Source: GCA-2684655 sp045105235
GTDB lineage: Bacteria; Planctomycetota; UBA1135; UBA2386
Reading direction: 5' to 3'
Length of the DNA: 64,000 bases
NCBI GenBank assembly: GCA_045105235.1
Contig: JBGCDH010000024.1
Span: forward strand, 1-64,000
Shown here: positions 29,360 through 39,500 of the stretch, in pieces
Numbering within the stretch: the first letter of the stretch is position 1
Layout: every line of letters starts with the position of its first letter
Position numbers and translations under genes: made by a program
The notes under the pieces: generated by a model
What the model saw: the letters and a program-made list of their open reading frames with translations, nothing else
Database searches by the model: none
Told to the model about the DNA's origin: nothing

Positions 29360-30372
29360 CTGACTTCCTCGGGAAGATCGTTGGCCACGGTCTTGGTGCC
29401 CTTGAGCACGGCAGCCACAACATCGCCAGCACTCGTGCCCGCAATCGTCGCGTGATGCTGCAGCACCAGGCGGTGGGCAATCGCGGGCGCTGCGACGCGG
29501 GCAACATCTTGGAAGTCCACGTTGGGTCGACCGACCAGCAGCGCAGCCGCGCGCGCGGCTTCGGCAATCGCGATCGCGGCACGTGGCGAGGCCCCGTGCC
29601 GGACGTTCTCGACCACCAGCGGGTCCGCACCGGCGCGCTCGGGATGCGTCGCAGCCACGATGCGCGCGATGTAGTTCGCAACAGCCTTTGGCAAGAACAC
29701 GTCGTCGACCAGGGCAAACAGCTCGCCGAGCGCTTCCTGCGACAGCGCCGCCTCAAGCTTCGGCGGCTGCCCTCGTCGCCGCTCCGTCAGAATCGCGGTC
29801 ATCGTATGTGCGTCGACGCCGGGCACTTCAACCTTGAACAAGAAGCGGTCGAGCTGCGCTTCGGGCAGCGGATAGGTGCCTTCAAGCTCAATCGGATTCT
29901 GCGTCGCCAGCACAAAAAACGGCTTCGGCAGCGCGTGCGTTTCCCCGAGCACGGTGACCGCGTGCTCCTGCATGCCCTCGAGGAGCGCAGACTGCGTCTT
30001 GGGTGAGCTACGGTTGATCTCGTCGGCGAGCACCAGATTTGCGAACAGCGGTCCCTTGCGAAACACCAGCCGACGCTCGCCCCCATCCTCCTGCAGGATC
30101 GGGCCGCCGGTGATATCGCTCGGCAACAGGTCCGGCGTGAACTGCACGCGGCGGAACTCGAGGCCGGTGAGCGTGGCCAGCGCCTTGATGAGCTCGGTCT
30201 TGCCGAGACCCGGCAACCCTTCGAGCAGCAGATGGCCGCGCGCACACAGCGCAATCAGGCACAGCTCCACGAGCTCGCCCTGCCCCAACAGCACCGAATT
30301 GGCGCCGTCGCGAAGCCTTGCAAGCAGGGCCTGCCCGCGGGCAACCTGGTCGCTCGTCAACATCGTCGTCAT
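29356..30372 (-). CDS. MoxR-family AAA+ ATPase
   Basis: 338 residues. Walker A GLPGLGKTE (about residue 43), Walker B LVLADEINR, sensor-type ATQNPIELEGTYPLPEAQLDR and FLFKVEVPG are diagnostic of MoxR. The protein is a cytoplasmic chaperone-like ATPase that acts with VWA partners, three of which are encoded downstream. ATGA overlap with the DUF4175-like gene upstream. Confidence 0.96.
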   Translation of the reverse strand: MTTMLTSDQVARGQALLARLRDGANSVLLGQGELVELCLIALCARGHLLLEGLPGLGKTELIKALATLTGLEFRRVQFTPDLLPSDITGGPILQEDGGERRLVFRKGPLFANLVLADEINRSSPKTQSALLEGMQEHAVTVLGETHALPKPFFVLATQNPIELEGTYPLPEAQLDRFLFKVEVPGVDAHTMTAILTERRRGQPPKLEAALSQEALGELFALVDDVFLPKAVANYIARIVAATHPERAGADPLVVENVRHGASPRAAIAIAEAARAAALLVGRPNVDFQDVARVAAPAIAHRLVLQHHATIAGTSAGDVVAAVLKGTKTVANDLPEEVR

Positions 30373-32762
30373 TCTCGTCGTTCTCCGAAAAAGCGGCGCA
30401 CGATCGCGCGGTGCCGCGGCAGCAAGCGCTGCTGCCAGTTTGCAGCCGACCTGCCGGAGCCGGCGGGCGTGTCGCTACCTCCAGCGGCCGAAGGAACTCG
30501 TGCCGATGGATCAGGAGCCGGCGCGCCCCCCGCAATCGTCGGGACAGCCTTGCGGCTACCGGTCGGCTGCCACTCGCGGGGCAGCGGTGAGGGTGTCGTC
30601 GAGGGTGCCGACGAGGGTGTCGTCGCCCCCGTCGAACCGGGTTGCGCGGGTCGCGCGGGTCGTGTCGCAAGATCAGCCGGCGATTGCCGGCGGGAGCTGG
30701 CAGTCAAATCCAGCAGCGCAGCGACGCGCGCGGGTGCAGCACCAGAGTCGTCGCTGCGGTTTGCCGAGCGGCGCCCTCGGGACGACCGGCCCGCAGATCC
30801 GCGACCCGATGATCCCTCGCCAGCGCCGCCCCCGCCGGCGGGGCTTCCGTTCGCAGAACTGCCGCGAGAAGGTTCGCCATTGGCAAGCTGCCCATTGGAT
30901 GCTTGTGCGCCAGCCGCGCTTCGTGAGACGCCAGAAGGAGAGCCATCGCGGCTCGGTTTGCCTCTTGGGGCCGATTCACCAGATCTCGATTCGCCCGACT
31001 CCAGCAGCCCGCCGAGCTTGCCCTTCAAGCCTTGGGCGAGCTGCTCAAGGCGCTGTTTGGTCTCGGCGGTGACTTTCGGCATGCCGGTCGGCGGCGATGG
31101 CAGCGCACCTTTGCGCGCCATGCTCTCCGCAGCTCCGGCGACCTGATCGACCAGGCTGCGCAGCATCGCTTGGTCGTCTGGCAGGAGCTTGCGAAGGGTC
31201 TCGAGATCCATCTCCGCGAGCTGATCGAGCGCGCCACCGGCAGCCTCAGCCATCGTCCGGTGCAGCCATTCCGGCAGCGCACCCGAAGGGGATTCACCCG
31301 CTGCCTTCATGAGATCGGCCGCCCCCTGCAGAACGTCGTCCGCCAACGCCTTCGCGACCTCAGAATCTACGGCCTCAGGATGTACCGCCTCGGGAGCGGC
31401 TGCCGCAGCCCCTTCTTCTGGGGAACGGCCCGCGGCCGGCGAGTCTGGCGCCGCGTTTTCCGCGCCGGGCGCCCCTGCTTCTGCCCTGCCCAAATCAGCC
31501 AGCTGCTGCAGAGCGGACGCCGCTGCCGCTTCGCTCGAAACGCGTGCCAGCTGCTCCTTCGCCTGCTCGGCAAGCTCAGCGGCAAGCGGTTCGAGCTGAT
31601 CACCGTGTGCTGCCAGCTGCGAGGCGTCGTATGAACCATCCGGACGCTGCGCGCGGTCCAGCATCAGGCGCTGATCTGGCGTCAGGCCCGCGCGCAAAGA
31701 CCGCACCACCTCTCCGGCCGCCGCCGTTTTGCCAGCGTCCACAGCGCTGAGCTGATCCAGAGCTGCCGCAAGCTGCTCGGCATCGGCCAACGGCGACCCA
31801 TTGCCCGACTGCGCCCCATTGCCCGACTGTTCACCATTGCCAGAGCGTGCACCGCGGGATTGTTGACCAGCGGGAGCCTGTCCACCGCCGCCCATATCGC
31901 CAGCTGAGCCCATATCGCCGGAAGAGGAAGGGCCGTCCTCGGCAGCTGCGATCGCCTGCTCGCGCTCGAGCCGCGCCCGCAGGTTGTCAATGGCGCGCCA
32001 CAAGTCCGGCGCCTCCTCGTCGGCCAGGCGACGCTCCAGCTCACGCACGTCACGCTGTAGCTCCGCGCGCAGCTCGGGCTCGAGCGTAGCAAGCTCACAG
32101 ACTTCGTCGACTTCACGCGCCAAGCGCTCGACGGCGAGCGCTCCTGCGTGCCGGCCCTCTGGCTCAAGCGGGTCAGGCTGCGGCAGCCACTGCAAAGCGA
32201 ACAAGGCGCCGGCGGCAAGCAACGGGCGGACGGCCAGCCGCGCCACGCGCAGCTTTGGCATGACGGAGGGCGCATCCTTGAGCATAGGCGCAAGAACCTG
32301 CCGCCATTCTCCGGCAGCGGCACCGCGTTCTGCGACCATCAGCAGCAGGCCATCCGTGCCAAGCCGCTGTTCCAAGTGCGCATAGGCCGCAACGCGATCG
32401 ATCGGCCGCCGCCAAGCAACAACACCGGCAAGCACCGCTGCGACCGCGAGCAGCAGCCAAGGCCAAACGCCATGCAGCCACGCGAGGACCTGGCCCTGCA
32501 GGCCCGCAGCGTAGAACGGCCCCCCGTCCGACGGCCGCCCATCCGACAGCCACCCGTCCAGCAGCCCGCCATCCCGCAGCCCTCCATCCCAGAGCCCGCC
32601 ATCCGCAGCACCATCCCGACGGGACAGCAGATGCGCTACGACCAGCGCCACCGCCAAGACGACGGCGCTGCGCCCGGCAAACTGGCTCGCCGAGCGCAGC
32701 GCGGCCGCCATACGAAGGCGGCGGCAGAAGCGATCCGTTGCGGCGGCGAGGATGTCGGTCAT
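30369..32762 (-). CDS. DUF4175-like membrane protein with long low-complexity tail
   Basis: 797 residues from ATG 32762 (MTDILAAATDRF), chosen because the upstream part of the open frame is not protein-like. Two membrane segments lie near residues 32-47 and 96-115. Between them is a 5-residue repeat (bases 32520-32609). A helical, acidic region rich in Glu/Ala and coiled-coil-like heptads follows, then a Ser/Gly/Asn-rich stretch and a Pro/Ser/Thr-rich tail. It opens the operon and resembles the DUF4175 proteins that precede MoxR in planctomycetes; that link is moderate. The C-terminus QQRLLPRHRAIVRRFFGERR is basic. Confidence 0.7.
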   Translation of the reverse strand: MTDILAAATDRFCRRLRMAAALRSASQFAGRSAVVLAVALVVAHLLSRRDGAADGGLWDGGLRDGGLLDGWLSDGRPSDGGPFYAAGLQGQVLAWLHGVWPWLLLAVAAVLAGVVAWRRPIDRVAAYAHLEQRLGTDGLLLMVAERGAAAGEWRQVLAPMLKDAPSVMPKLRVARLAVRPLLAAGALFALQWLPQPDPLEPEGRHAGALAVERLAREVDEVCELATLEPELRAELQRDVRELERRLADEEAPDLWRAIDNLRARLEREQAIAAAEDGPSSSGDMGSAGDMGGGGQAPAGQQSRGARSGNGEQSGNGAQSGNGSPLADAEQLAAALDQLSAVDAGKTAAAGEVVRSLRAGLTPDQRLMLDRAQRPDGSYDASQLAAHGDQLEPLAAELAEQAKEQLARVSSEAAAASALQQLADLGRAEAGAPGAENAAPDSPAAGRSPEEGAAAAAPEAVHPEAVDSEVAKALADDVLQGAADLMKAAGESPSGALPEWLHRTMAEAAGGALDQLAEMDLETLRKLLPDDQAMLRSLVDQVAGAAESMARKGALPSPPTGMPKVTAETKQRLEQLAQGLKGKLGGLLESGESRSGESAPRGKPSRDGSPSGVSRSAAGAQASNGQLANGEPSRGSSANGSPAGGGGAGEGSSGRGSAGRSSRGRRSANRSDDSGAAPARVAALLDLTASSRRQSPADLATRPARPAQPGSTGATTPSSAPSTTPSPLPREWQPTGSRKAVPTIAGGAPAPDPSARVPSAAGGSDTPAGSGRSAANWQQRLLPRHRAIVRRFFGERRE
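32520..32609. repeat. In-frame 15-bp minisatellite in the DUF4175-like gene
   Basis: Six 15-bp units encode the pentapeptide pattern xxDGG (for example LWDGG, LRDGG, LLDGW, LSDGR, PSDGG) on the minus strand, between two membrane segments. It preserves the frame and probably arose by slippage. Confidence 0.8.
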
Positions 32763-32856
32763 ACGAAGAGTTCGGCGGGCTGGCTGGGCGCGCCTTCGGC
32801 AGCAGGCCCATCGCCATTTGTGCGGAGGCTTGGACGGACGACAGTAGCCAATATTC

Positions 32857-33969
32857 TCACGAAGCGACGCCCGTGCCCGAGCGCGGGCCTTCGCCTTGCG
32901 GAGGCACGTGCGGAGTCCCGGACTGGCCCCCAGCCTGGGCGCCGTGATGCAGCTCCCCTTCGTGGAGCAACTCGTCCGGCAATACGGCTTCATCGACCGT
33001 CAGCGGCTCCAGCCCGACAAACGGCTCCCGACGCACCGAGCAAGTCTCCAGATCACACATCGAACACCAGGTCCTTTCACACGGATCGGTGTGAAAGTCG
33101 ACATCCGCGCTCCAGGGCAGCTCGTCGACGATGTCGGCCGCCAGCTGCTCCGACTCATCGTGGGCACGCTGCACGCTCCAAAACTCCGGCACGACGAGGT
33201 GCGCGCTGATGTGGCGAAAGCTACCCGAACGGATCGCGCGCAGATGATGCATGCGGATGATGCCGTTGCCGACATGTGGCGACAGGACTTCGACGACCTG
33301 CTGCAGCAGCTCCGGATCTTCGGCATCGAGCAGGCCATCGATCGCGCGCCGGACGATGCCCCAGCCGGTGATCAATAGCCACACCATCATCACGGCAGCA
33401 ATCAGCGGATCGAGCCAGGCGATGCCCGTTACGCGCACCACCAGCAGGCCAACCACAACACCAAGACTCGTCCAGAAGTCGGACAGAACGTGCTGGCCGT
33501 CGGCGACGATTGCGACCGAATCGTGGCGACGTCCATAGCGCACGAGGTAGAGACCGAGCGCCCCGTTGGCCAGGCCCGCGAGCAACGTAACGACGACGCC
33601 AAAGTCGAGTTCACGCGGCACCGAACCTTCGATCAAGGCAACAGCCGACTGCCACATGATGACCAGCGCCGCGCAGAAGATCAGCCCGCCCTCGAACGCC
33701 GCCGAAAAGAACTCGACCTTGCCGTGCCCGTATGGATGGTCGCGGTCGGCCGGGCGCACCGCGTAGCGAACCACCGTCAGCGCCATCAGCGCCGCGACGA
33801 CGTTGACGATCGACTCGAGCGCATCGCTGAAAATCGCCTGAGAGTTCGTGCGCGAATAGGCCCAGAACTTGGCGGCAAGCAGCCCGCCGGCCACGATCAG
33901 CGAGAGAAGAGCGGCGCCAACGTGGCTCCGCGGTTGGGGATCGGCGACGGACGAACTCACGAGGCCCAC
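32857..33969 (-). CDS. Cation diffusion facilitator (CDF) metal transporter
   Basis: 370 residues from GTG 33969. Six membrane helices; metal-site motifs FSDALESIVN in helix 2 and DGQHVLSDFWTS in helix 5, plus HPYGHGKVE in the first loop. A cytoplasmic C-terminal domain is followed by a Cys-rich piece C-x5-C-x2-C-x4-C (CERTWCSMCDLETC) that may bind metal and is typical of one CDF branch. It exports divalent metal such as Zn or Fe using the proton gradient. The stop is 94 bp before the VWA operon start, which may have its own promoter. Confidence 0.93.
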   Translation of the reverse strand: MGLVSSSVADPQPRSHVGAALLSLIVAGGLLAAKFWAYSRTNSQAIFSDALESIVNVVAALMALTVVRYAVRPADRDHPYGHGKVEFFSAAFEGGLIFCAALVIMWQSAVALIEGSVPRELDFGVVVTLLAGLANGALGLYLVRYGRRHDSVAIVADGQHVLSDFWTSLGVVVGLLVVRVTGIAWLDPLIAAVMMVWLLITGWGIVRRAIDGLLDAEDPELLQQVVEVLSPHVGNGIIRMHHLRAIRSGSFRHISAHLVVPEFWSVQRAHDESEQLAADIVDELPWSADVDFHTDPCERTWCSMCDLETCSVRREPFVGLEPLTVDEAVLPDELLHEGELHHGAQAGGQSGTPHVPPQGEGPRSGTGVAS

Positions 33970-34149
33970 ATCATGGCGGCCAAGCGCCGCCGATGCACGC
34001 CTTCGGCCGGCTCAAGCCCCGCCCGCTTGGCAACGGTCTCTGCCGGGCAACAGCCCGAGTCTCACTCTGAAACCCCGCGCACAAGCTGCAGGGGGCCGCC
34101 TGTCGATAGGGCCCACGAGGCGAGGAGTGTCCTCAGGAAAACCACCGGC

Positions 34150-35361
34150 ATGGAACTACATCCTAACGACCGAAGCGGCGAGCGCGGCACGGCACTGATC
34201 TTCGCACTGATGTTCACGATGATCGTTGTGGGCATCGTGCTGACGGGCACGCTGACCATTCGCTCGCAGATCACGCAAAACCGCACGTCGTTCATTGCGA
34301 ACTACCAGGCCGTGATGGCCGCCCGCTCCGGCTTGACCGAGGCGCTGAGCTGGCTGCGTCGGCAGACGTCCCAGCCCGTCACGGCGCTGGAGCCGCAGCT
34401 GATCACGGCAGCCGACCCGCAGATTCTCGACACCGAAGATCCGGACATTGGCCTGGTTCGGGACTTCAACATTTCGGGCAATCTCTGGGCTCGCTACGAA
34501 GTCTGGAAGCGCTGGGATGCCGACCCCGACAGCGAGCGCCTGGCCTGGCGTCAACAGGTGCAGTGCGAGGACATCTCCGCCGCCCGCATGGACGGCACCG
34601 CCGGCCAAGCCTGGCGCGTCAACAGCGTCGGCTACGTCTACCTGCAGCTCGACCCGGCCGTTGCGTTCAACGAAGAGCCGAACCGCGTGCTCGCCACCGA
34701 GATGGCTTCAACGGACGTCTTGCGCGCCGTCATCAACTTGCCGGGCCAGGCCGCCGTCAACATCAACGACGGCAACAGCGCGCACATCAACACCAACGGT
34801 AGAATCCGCGGCAACGGCTTTGGAGGGATCTACTACCCGCAAGGATCGGGCACGCCCACAACCGGGCCCAAGAGCCAGTCGCGTGTCACCGGATCACCGG
34901 GCCTTTCGGCCGGAACCACCTACGACGATAGCTACGAGTCCGTCTTTGGTCTGACGCTGGACGAACTCAAGTCGCTCGCCGACGTTGTGGTGTCGTCGTC
35001 GAGCGACTTCCCGGTGCCCGTGCCTGAAAACTCCATCATTGTCGTCGACATCGGCAGCACGATGACGTTCAGCAGTTCGCTGCCGCTCCAGGGCAACGCG
35101 ATCGTCATCGTCGACGGCAACTGCACCCTGAACAACGGCAACAACTCGCTGTTCAACGGCATGCTCTACGTCGACGGCAACCTGACCGTCCGCGCCCCGT
35201 GCGAGCTCAACGGCTCGGTCCTGTCGACGGGCAACCTCAGCGTGCAGGGCTCCGGCGACTTCGCGACGATCAACTACGATGAAGCGGCTCTCTCCACCCT
35301 GATGGACGTGCTCGGCACCTATCGCCGCGCGAGTTCGCTGTCGCTGCCGCGGCGCAACTGA
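34150..35361 (+). CDS. PilX-like type IV pilus-related protein with beta-solenoid C-terminus
   Basis: 403 residues from ATG 34150. The N-terminus SGERGTALIFALMFTMIVVG has the charged start plus single hydrophobic helix of PilX-type minor pilins, though no canonical cleavage site is obvious. The middle is Asn/Asp-rich; the C-terminal about 130 residues (VVDIGSTMTFSSSLPLQGN, GMLYVDGNLTV, GSVLSTGNLSVQGSG) are short parallel-beta turns. Likely surface or envelope located. No other pilus gene is in the window. Confidence 0.7.
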   Translation: MELHPNDRSGERGTALIFALMFTMIVVGIVLTGTLTIRSQITQNRTSFIANYQAVMAARSGLTEALSWLRRQTSQPVTALEPQLITAADPQILDTEDPDIGLVRDFNISGNLWARYEVWKRWDADPDSERLAWRQQVQCEDISAARMDGTAGQAWRVNSVGYVYLQLDPAVAFNEEPNRVLATEMASTDVLRAVINLPGQAAVNINDGNSAHINTNGRIRGNGFGGIYYPQGSGTPTTGPKSQSRVTGSPGLSAGTTYDDSYESVFGLTLDELKSLADVVVSSSSDFPVPVPENSIIVVDIGSTMTFSSSLPLQGNAIVIVDGNCTLNNGNNSLFNGMLYVDGNLTVRAPCELNGSVLSTGNLSVQGSGDFATINYDEAALSTLMDVLGTYRRASSLSLPRRN

Positions 35362-35380
35362 TCCAGCGCGGTGGGCCCCA

Positions 35381-35395
35381 GTCCCACAATGGGAC
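35381..35395. other. Small perfect inverted repeat after the PilX-like gene
   Basis: GTCCCA (35381-35386) pairs with TGGGAC (35390-35395) around a 3-nt loop. A second pairing, GTGGG (35371-35375) with CCCAC (35383-35387), competes with it. There is no T tract. It could be a weak terminator or a 5' UTR structure of the flagellin mRNA. Confidence 0.35.
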
Positions 35396-35480
35396 CGGAT
35401 CGCCACCGCCCGCTCAAGCGCCCGCACGCTTCCGTCGATTTCTTCAACAGCCCGCTCGGTCGCGGGCACGGAGAGAAACG

Positions 35481-36293
35481 ATGAGCGGATCCATTCAAGG
35501 TGGCGCGAGCGCCCGCGGCTACAGCCAGAGACTGCAGGAGCAGCTGCAAGCGCTCCAAGATCGCACGCGCGCTCGTCTCGCCAGTGGCCGGCGCATCGCG
35601 ACCGCCGCCGACGACGCGGCTGGACTCGCCATCAGCAAACGGCTCGAAGCCGAAGTGCGGAGTTCGCGCCAGGCGGAGCGCAACGCCGCGGACGTGCAAA
35701 GCGTCGCACGCGTCGCGGACGGCGCAATGCAAAGCAGCCAAGACAGCCTCGGCCGCATGCGCGAACTGACGGTTCAGGCACAAAACGGCACGCTGTCCGC
35801 GAGCGATCGCGAGACCATCCAGCAGGAGTTCGACCAGCTTTCTGCGCAGCTCAACCAGACCGCCGGCGGCACTCGCTTTGGCGACACGACCCTGCTCGAT
35901 GGCTCCGCGTCCGGCGAGGCTGCCATCGCTGCCGCAACCGGCGACAGCGATTCCGTCGAGCTCGAAATCTCTGATGTCGGAGCCGATGCGCTCGGCCTCT
36001 CGGGCCGCAGCGTCGCCGACGCCAGCACGCTCACCGCACTCGATCAGGCTGGTGAAATGCTGGCGAGCGAACGGGCCCGCATCGGTGCAACGGACAACAC
36101 GCTCGGCCGGCAGCAAAACCGACTCGCGGCGGCGAGAGAGAGCGCGGAGGCCGCACGCTCTCGCATCGAAGACGTCGACGTAGCCCGCGAAGTGGCCGAA
36201 TCGACCCGCGGCAGAATCCTGTCAGAGCTGTCGCTTGCCGGCCAACGCGTGTCAGAACAAGGCCGCGCCCGCATCTACGACCTGCTCAGCTAA
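35481..36293 (+). CDS. Short flagellin, D0/D1 core only
   Basis: 270 residues, preceded by GGAGAG at 35470-35475 as ribosome binding site. The N-terminal D0/D1 region has the flagellin pattern (RLASGRRIATAADDAAGLAISKRL), then DGAMQSSQDSLGRMRELTVQAQNGTLS and the C-terminal mirror helix (RIEDVDVAREVAESTRGRIL) ending RIYDLLS. The central domain is only about 80 residues, so the variable D2/D3 is essentially absent. The N-terminus has GASARGYSQR instead of the usual INTN start. It would be secreted by the flagellar type III system, whose genes are not here. Confidence 0.9.
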   Translation: MSGSIQGGASARGYSQRLQEQLQALQDRTRARLASGRRIATAADDAAGLAISKRLEAEVRSSRQAERNAADVQSVARVADGAMQSSQDSLGRMRELTVQAQNGTLSASDRETIQQEFDQLSAQLNQTAGGTRFGDTTLLDGSASGEAAIAAATGDSDSVELEISDVGADALGLSGRSVADASTLTALDQAGEMLASERARIGATDNTLGRQQNRLAAARESAEAARSRIEDVDVAREVAESTRGRILSELSLAGQRVSEQGRARIYDLLS

Positions 36294-36546
36294 GCGGTCG
36301 GAGCGAGTGTCAAACCGGGCCCGCCGCGCGGGAGCACCGCGGCGCCGCACAACGCGGCGGAGCGCAGGGGCTCCAAGACACGCGGGCCCATTTGTCTACG
36401 TTGGCGGGAAGACCACCGATTGACGTGGCAGGATTCCCGGGCACACTAGGGCTGCCTGCCCTCGTTCGCCCAGATGCGGTGAGCGACACCACCCCTGCAC
36501 GTTCCCCCGCGTGCTCCAGCACCTGCCCCACAGGTCACTGGTCTTT
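36294..36546. other. Intergenic region between flagellin and M36 protease
   Basis: 253 bp, GC-rich, with several partial palindromes around CCGCGCGG soon after the flagellin stop. No ORF with coding bias, and no clear promoter. The M36 promoter must lie here unless it is read from the flagellin transcript. Confidence 0.35.
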
Positions 36547-39500
36547 ATGCGTAATCTTGCGATCGCGAGCACCCTGCTCGCGCTTCCCTCGTTCGTTCTG
36601 GCGCAGGCTCCCGAAGCATCCGCTCCCGAATCTCTCGCTTCCAAGGCCGCATTGCGCGAGTTCCGGCAGCTGCCGGGCAGCCAATGGGTCGTCAAGTGGC
36701 ACCCCTCTACCGGCACCCCCGCCGCGATCTACGGCACCGGCCTCAAGATCAACGACTGGCGTGAAAACTCGCTCGCCGAAGCGCGCCGCCACGCCGAGCA
36801 AGTGCTCCGCGACAACGGGGAGATGCTCGGTCTCGGCTCTTCGGACTTCAAGGAGAGCATCGGCGCCCGCATGGGCCGCACCTGGACGTTCACCTTCGAG
36901 CAGTCCTTCGGCGGCGTTCCCGTCATCGATGGCCGCGCCGACGTGCGCATCAACATGGCGGGCGTCGTCTCGATGCTCGGCAGCCACGCCGTGCCGGTCC
37001 CGGACAGTTTTGTCACGGTGCCGACAATCGGCGCCAACGTCGCGCGCGGCGCCGCCTACATCGCACTCGGCGGCGAGCCTGCCGGCACCGCGCCGGCACC
37101 GCGGCTTGTCATCTGGAGCGACACGGGCAGCCAAGGCATCGCACCGTTTTCCCTGTGCTGGGAAGTCGCCGTGCATGAGCTCGGTGCCGACGGCAGCGTC
37201 GGCCGCTACTACGTCGACGCCAGCACCGGCCGGGTGCTGGAGTTCCGCAGCGACAAGCACGATTGCGGCTTGGTCAGCTGCGGCGCGAAGGCAGAGCCAG
37301 TCGCACCCGATGCGGCCGCCGCGGCGGACTTGGCCGCCACGCCAACCGTCCGCCTCATCGAGGCCCCACGCAAAGAGACCGCCCTGCCAACGCTGACCAC
37401 GGTCACGCTCATGGCGTGGACGCGAACCGGCAACGACGCGTTTAGCGCGCTGCAAAACGTGCCGCTGCCAAACATCGTGCTCAACGTTCCGGGCATCGGC
37501 CAGCGCACGACCGACCAAAACGGCGAATTCGAAATCGACATCACGGCGCCGGTCACGATCTCGATCTCGAGCCTCGATGGCGTGCACCACGCCCCGATCA
37601 CCGGACCGAGCGGCCCGACCGGCAGCGTCACCGTCCAGCCGGGCGTCAACGCAACGCTGCAGCTGCTGTCGCAGAATGCAAGCAGCGCGCAAGCAGCGCA
37701 CACGACTGCCAGCTACTGGACGGACCGGGTCAACGTTTGGTCGCGCGGCATCCTCGGCAACACCGCGCAGCTCAATACAGCGAGCAACGTTGGCATCGAC
37801 GTCAACATCAACCAGTCGTGCAATGCCTTCTACCAGGGCAACACGACGAACTACTACCAGCAGGGTGGTGGCTGCGCCAACACGGCGTTCTCCACGGTTG
37901 TTGCGCACGAGTGGGGCCACGGCCTCGACGACCGCTACGGCGGCATCGCGAACAGCAATGCCGAAGGCGTCAGCGAAGGCTGGGGTGACATCATCGGCAT
38001 GTATCTCGTCGACAGCCCGCTGCTCGGTAGCGGTTTCCAGTCGGCTGGCTCCCCGCTTCGCAACGGCAACAACAGCCGCGTCTTTCCCTACTCGTCTGGC
38101 TCGCCACACGGCGCCGGCCAGGTCTGGATGGGCTGGGCGTGGCGCTTCCGCGAAGCCCTGCGCTCGTCGATCGGCACCGCCGGCGCGATCGCCCTCTCGA
38201 ACGACCTCGTCATCGGCTCCATCGCCGCGGACGCAACCACACGCGAAGGCTGCGTGCTCGAAGTCTTCCTCGCAGATGATGACGACGGCAACCTGCTCAA
38301 CGGCACCCCGCACTACGACGAGCTCGAGTCGGCATCGATCCAGAAGGGCATCCCCTACCCGGAGATCCAGCTCGTAGCGATCACCCACGGGCCGCTGAGC
38401 AACACCAACGGCCGCCTCATCCCGCGTGAAGTCGTGTGCCTCGCGGCTCCCACGCAGGGCGCCATCTCGCAGATGCAGATCGTCTTCGACGCTGGCAGCG
38501 GCTCGGTCACACGCAACATGCACCCGACCGGCAACAACAACCAGTGGATCGCCATGCTGCCCGGCATCGAGCAGGGCATCGTCGACTACCGGATCGAAGC
38601 CGTGCACAGCACCGGCACCACGGTTCGCCTGCCAGAAGCAGGCAACTTCTCCTATATCGTCGACAGCGGCACGTTCGCCGGCTTCTACACGGAAGGCTTC
38701 GAAGGCTCCGCTCCTGGCTGGACCAACGGGCTCGTGCAGACGCAGAACGACTGGCAGCAGGGAGCACCTGCGGGTGATGGCGGCCAAAGCCAAGGCGTAG
38801 CGTGGGCCGACCCCTCGCAGGCTGCCGTCGGCAACAGCTGCATCGGCAACGACCTCGGCATCGGCAACTTCAACGGCCGCTACCAGTCCAACGTCAACAA
38901 CTGGCTGCGCTCGCCCGTGCTCGACTGCACCGGCAGGTCCGGCGTGCGGATCCGCTTCCGTCGCTGGCTCACCGTCGAAGAGGCTATCTACGACCAAGCG
39001 TCGCTGTTCTGCAACGGCCAGCTTGTCTGGCAGAACCCGCAAAACGGCAACCTCGTCGACACCAGCTGGCAGACGGTCGAATACCTTGTGCCGTGGGCCG
39101 ACAACAACCCGAGCGTGCAGTTCGAATGGCGCCTGCAGTCCGACGCCGGACTGAACCTCGGCGGCTGGACGATCGACCAAGTCGAGGTCGGCGAGACCCA
39201 GGCCGTCATGACCGACGCCGAGCTTCGCTTCACGCCGGAGCAAGTCGTGCAGGGCGCACCGATGCAGGTCGAAGTGACCACGCCCGGCAACTCACGCCCC
39301 TACATCATCGCTGTCGGCGATGCTCTCGGCCCGACGCTCGTGCCAGGCTTCCCGATCATCTTTGCGGGCGGCAACCTGACGCTGATCGGTAGCGCGACCG
39401 ACGCCTCGGGCGTCGAGGTGTGGAACTTCAACGCTCCGAACATCCCATCGGCCGTTGGCGTGCGCTTCTACTCGCAAGTGCTGACCGTCGATGCCGCCGG

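Noticed and set aside
19503..30372. General reassignment of UGA (for example to Trp)
   Set aside because: UGA ends many genes here in ATGA and GTGA overlaps, and UGG Trp codons are common.
33970..34149. Possible riboswitch between the CDF and PilX-like genes
   Set aside because: I could not fit the 180 bp to any riboswitch consensus.
36535..39243. 902-codon open frame on the minus strand
   Set aside because: Antisense to the M36 protease, which has clear motifs; the antisense product has none.
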